Of a DNA stretch of 36,750 bases, positions 34,516-36,750 are shown one piece after another. The stretch comes from Deltaproteobacteria bacterium (GTDB lineage Bacteria; Desulfobacterota; Desulfarculia; Adiutricales; Adiutricaceae): positions 1-36,750 of the forward strand of contig JAISZC010000079.1 of assembly GCA_031269485.1 (NCBI GenBank). Reading direction: 5' to 3'. Positions within the stretch are counted from its first letter, which is position 1. The number at the start of each line of letters is the position of its first letter. Position numbers and translations under genes: made by a program. Below the pieces are notes generated by a model. That model did no database searches and was not told the DNA's origin. It worked only from the letters and a program-made list of their open reading frames with translations.

Positions 34516-34760
34516 CTAGTTTGGTTTTTTCGCACGTTTGGTGAATATTTCCTCCTTAATTAGCTTTACATCAGACTTATTCACCAAATTGTTGAGCTCT
34601 ACACCGAAACAGTAGCGTTTTGTAGTGCAGTTTCGCACAAAAAATTTGCCTTCATCTTTTATTTTTAAACAATGATGTTTAATTTGTCCTATTTTATTTA
34701 TGTTTTAATACAATTTTATCTTCGTAACAATCAATATTCTCCATACCATTAAACTCGATT
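34516..34760 (-). pseudogene. Relic of an unidentified AT-rich gene (C-terminal part)
   Basis: Minus-strand frame 34704-34516 is open for 62 codons with coding-like sequence: IKHHCLKIKDEGKFF, RNCTTKRYCFGVELNNLV, KLIKEEIFTKRAKKPN then stop. Just upstream another frame reads ENIDCYEDKIVLKHK then stop, and joins sensibly after a frameshift. There is no start codon, so it is a decayed or truncated 3-prime end. I do not recognise the family. The composition matches the other AT-rich islands. Confidence 0.45.
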
Positions 34761-35439
34761 CAACCTCTTTTTTTTACTTTTAATAATTATTAGCTCGATA
34801 AACATAAAACGCACCGTCCTTCCCTAATTCTATTTTTCAGCCGGCGTGGCGTGGGGTGGGGCCGAGGTTGGGCGGACTTGTTCCAGCTTAACGAAGGTTC
34901 CCTCGGCCAGCTTTTGACGGCGCTGAAACGAGAGTTGGTTTGTCGCATGACCAATGTTTAACGTCCTGTCAGGCAATGTTCAGGATTCAGGCAATGTTCA
35001 GGATTTTTGCGATTGACTCCATTGTACCAAATTTTGACGGCGCTTGTCAGTTAAGAGGCGCGTTGCGGTCAATAGGCTACATGGCATTCAGTCGGTCCAG
35101 CCTGATAATTGAGGCGGCGCTTGTCTCATTGCTGAAATGATGACGCATAACCAGGCATTTGTCAAGTGCTCCACATGCGAACGGTTCCTCCAAGACGCTC
35201 AGCGTATTTCCGCATATTCATCATGAGACCTTAGACTCTCTTCTTTGGAACTGGCCTTTGCCTATTCGAGTCCAACTTGCTTGGCCTCAGAGCCAACCCC
35301 TTTTCTCCACCTTTCCAGTTGAACAATTATGATTTATATAGGTGGCTTCTCCGCGAGGCCGTTAGCAAGCCTCTGCAAGACCATTGTCCGTCGGGTCGCC
35401 AGTTCCTTGCTCCCTGCAGTTACGTCATGGATTACCTTA
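34761..35439. other. Left flank of the satellite array, non-coding
   Basis: No gene is supported; short ORFs (34940-35140, 35277-35471) have no coding character. It has a tandem 18-bp duplication, CAGGCAATGTTCAGGATT (34970-34987, 34988-35005). Words such as GACGGCGCT(T/G) recur near 34917 and 35037. It may be the most degenerate part of the repeat array that follows. Confidence 0.45.
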
Positions 35440-36750
35440 CGCTATGGTTTTTCCACCTGGAAAAACCATGAACTCTATGCCTTGCCTTAATTTCTTCTCA
35501 AATTGGCTAGATGCAACCCCACCTGATTAAACTGCCAGTTGACTCTACAGTTGCTGTTCCTCGATTTAATGCCTTCCTCGTGGAAAGCCTCAGAAGGCCT
35601 ATACGATCGTCGAGACATTGTTGGTTGTTTGCCGGCCGAGTCGGTTAAGAGGCTAGCGCAATAGACCTCAATCAGGAACCGCTTTGGCTTTCCACGTTGA
35701 AAAACTGGCTAGAGAACTTATTGGTTTTCTGGCCTGGTAAACGCCGGTTGTCTGCTAGATTGATTTCGTCAGAGCGGCCGAACTGACTGCCTCGCTGGTC
35801 CGAAAACCCGGTCATGAAACTGACCTTTGAACCATCCACGTGGAATTTTCAAGCAACCCTCTCGACTGTTTGGCCGGCGCCTGTTTTCAGCGGGACCAAA
35901 ATCAAGCATCAAACTGACCGCTGGGACTTTCCACGTGGAAAGTCCCCCGTAACCTATTTGACGTCTAGCCCGTCCCCATTTGCAGCTGACAGTTTGGCCG
36001 TCCCTGGCGGAGGCGATTGTACCGAGGGACCAAAATCAAGCAAAGAACTGACCGCTTGAACTTTCCACGGGGAAAGTGTTCGTAAAACCTGCCTGCCCTC
36101 TTGACTCCTTTTTTGTCAATTGTCCGCAAATCATTCCCTGTTGAGTTGACTGCTCAGCGGCCCCGAAAACTTACAAGTGACCGCCGCTGGGACTTTCCAC
36201 GTGGAAAGTCCCCCTTAACCTATTTGGCGTCTAGCCCGAGCCCATTTGCCGGCTGACAGCTTGACCGCTCCTGGCAGAGGAGGTTTCGCCGCGGGACCAA
36301 AATCAAGCAAGGAACTGACCGCTTGAACTTTCCACGGGGAAAGTGTTCGTAAAACCTGCCTGCCCTCTTGCCAGACTCCATTTTTGTCAATTGTCGCAAA
36401 TCATTCCCTGCTGAGTTGACTGCTCAGCGGCCCCAAAAACCTGACAAGGGACCGCCGCTGAAACTTTCCACGTGGAAAGTCCCCCGTAACCTATTTGGTG
36501 TCTAGCCTGAGCCCATTTGCCAGCTGACAGCTTGGCCGTTCCTGGCAGAGGAGATTTTACCGAGGGACCAAAATCAAGCAAGGAACTGACCGCTTGAACT
36601 TTCCACGGGGAAAGTGTTCGTAAAACTGCCTGCCCTCTTGCCAGACTCCATTTTTGTCAATTGTCCGCAAATCATTCCCTGCTGAGTTGACTGCTCAGCG
36701 GCCCCAAAAACCTGACAAGGGACCGCCGCTGAAACTTTCCACGTGGAAAG
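35440..36750. repeat. Palindrome-centred satellite array, 135-bp monomers in 270-bp A/B dimers (continues past the right edge)
   Basis: A palindrome related to ACTTTCCACGTGGAAAGT occurs at centres 35456, 35579, 35695, 35839, 35934, 36068, 36200, 36335, 36471, 36606 and 36742. The last seven are 132-136 bases apart. Type A (35934, 36200, 36471, 36742) has the perfect CACGTG centre; the first two extend to a 24-bp perfect palindrome (35923-35946, 36189-36212). Type B (36068, 36335, 36606) has CACGGG. A and B monomers share GACCGC(Y)TGAAC before the palindrome, CGTAA(AA)CCT after it and a CCAAAA(A/T)C block, but otherwise differ. Neighbouring A-to-A copies are near-identical over 266-271 bases. 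The first four centres are irregular and degenerate. No frame is kept, so it is non-coding DNA or structured RNA. Confidence 0.9.

Noticed and set aside
34940-35471. ORFs at 34940-35140 and 35277-35471
   Set aside because: They lie in the degenerate flank of the satellite, lack initiation signals and have no recognisable sequence.
35814-36581. Short ORFs within the satellite (35814-36059 plus, 36387-36581 minus)
   Set aside because: Frames are not maintained between repeat copies, and there is no start site or coding bias.
35440-36750. CRISPR array
   Set aside because: The repeats are palindromes spaced about 135 bp apart with homologous, not unique, intervening sequence, and there are no cas genes in view.

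Overview
The window looks like a GC-rich bacterial chromosome cut by several AT-rich islands. The core genes (ssb, coaBC, ispB, rimO, mazG, cvpA, lepB, pyrB, pyrC, ilvD) are single-copy housekeeping genes with strong GCC/GGC codon preference and good Shine-Dalgarno sequences. Two lipoproteins, an autotransporter and a thioester alpha-2-macroglobulin point to a diderm. Gene style is most like a host-associated deltaproteobacterium (Desulfobacterota, for example the Adiutrix-type gut lineages), but that is inference from style, not a marker-gene placement.

Layout. 1-72: start of an IS607-type serine recombinase running off the left edge. 276-4522 (minus): a large autotransporter adhesin with GC-rich signal peptide and barrel, an AT-rich passenger of about 13 GGGIIG repeats, and a one-base frameshift near 3990. 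About 5100-6330: AT-rich island with a decayed C-terminus of a type ISP restriction-modification enzyme. 7071-7829: ssb with its terminator. 8166-9566 (minus): coaBC. 10111-10773 and 10976-11956 (minus): a lipoprotein and a polyprenyl diphosphate synthase. 12326-15779 (minus): an apparent cvpA-mazG-rimO operon with a good promoter at 16038-16066. About 16215-17215: AT-rich relic of an AAA-ATPase-like/PD-(D/E)XK protein. 17438-18473 (minus): a small helical protein and a lipoprotein. 19046-22349 (plus): lepB, then pyrB and pyrC. 22479-22625: a cluster of four hairpins. 23222-30065: a cupin protein and a 2038-residue alpha-2-macroglobulin. 30168-31055: an EamA permease. 31152-34136 (minus): aminotransferase and ilvD. 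34516 onward: another AT-rich gene relic, then from about 35440 to the right edge a non-coding satellite array.

The most unusual elements are: (1) the right-edge satellite, with monomers of about 135 bp in alternating A/B types giving a 270-bp dimer period, each centred on a TTTCCACGTGGAAA-like palindrome that resembles parS; (2) a pyrBI-style leader before pyrB, with a 29-codon leader ORF, a pyrimidine tract and a terminator whose loop holds the leader stop codon; (3) a pyrC start where a perfect Shine-Dalgarno is separated from the ATG by a GC hairpin; and (4) the chimeric autotransporter. The AT-rich islands hold recognisable minus-strand corpses of defence or mobile genes, suggesting repeated acquisition followed by decay with homopolymer frameshifts and stop codons.
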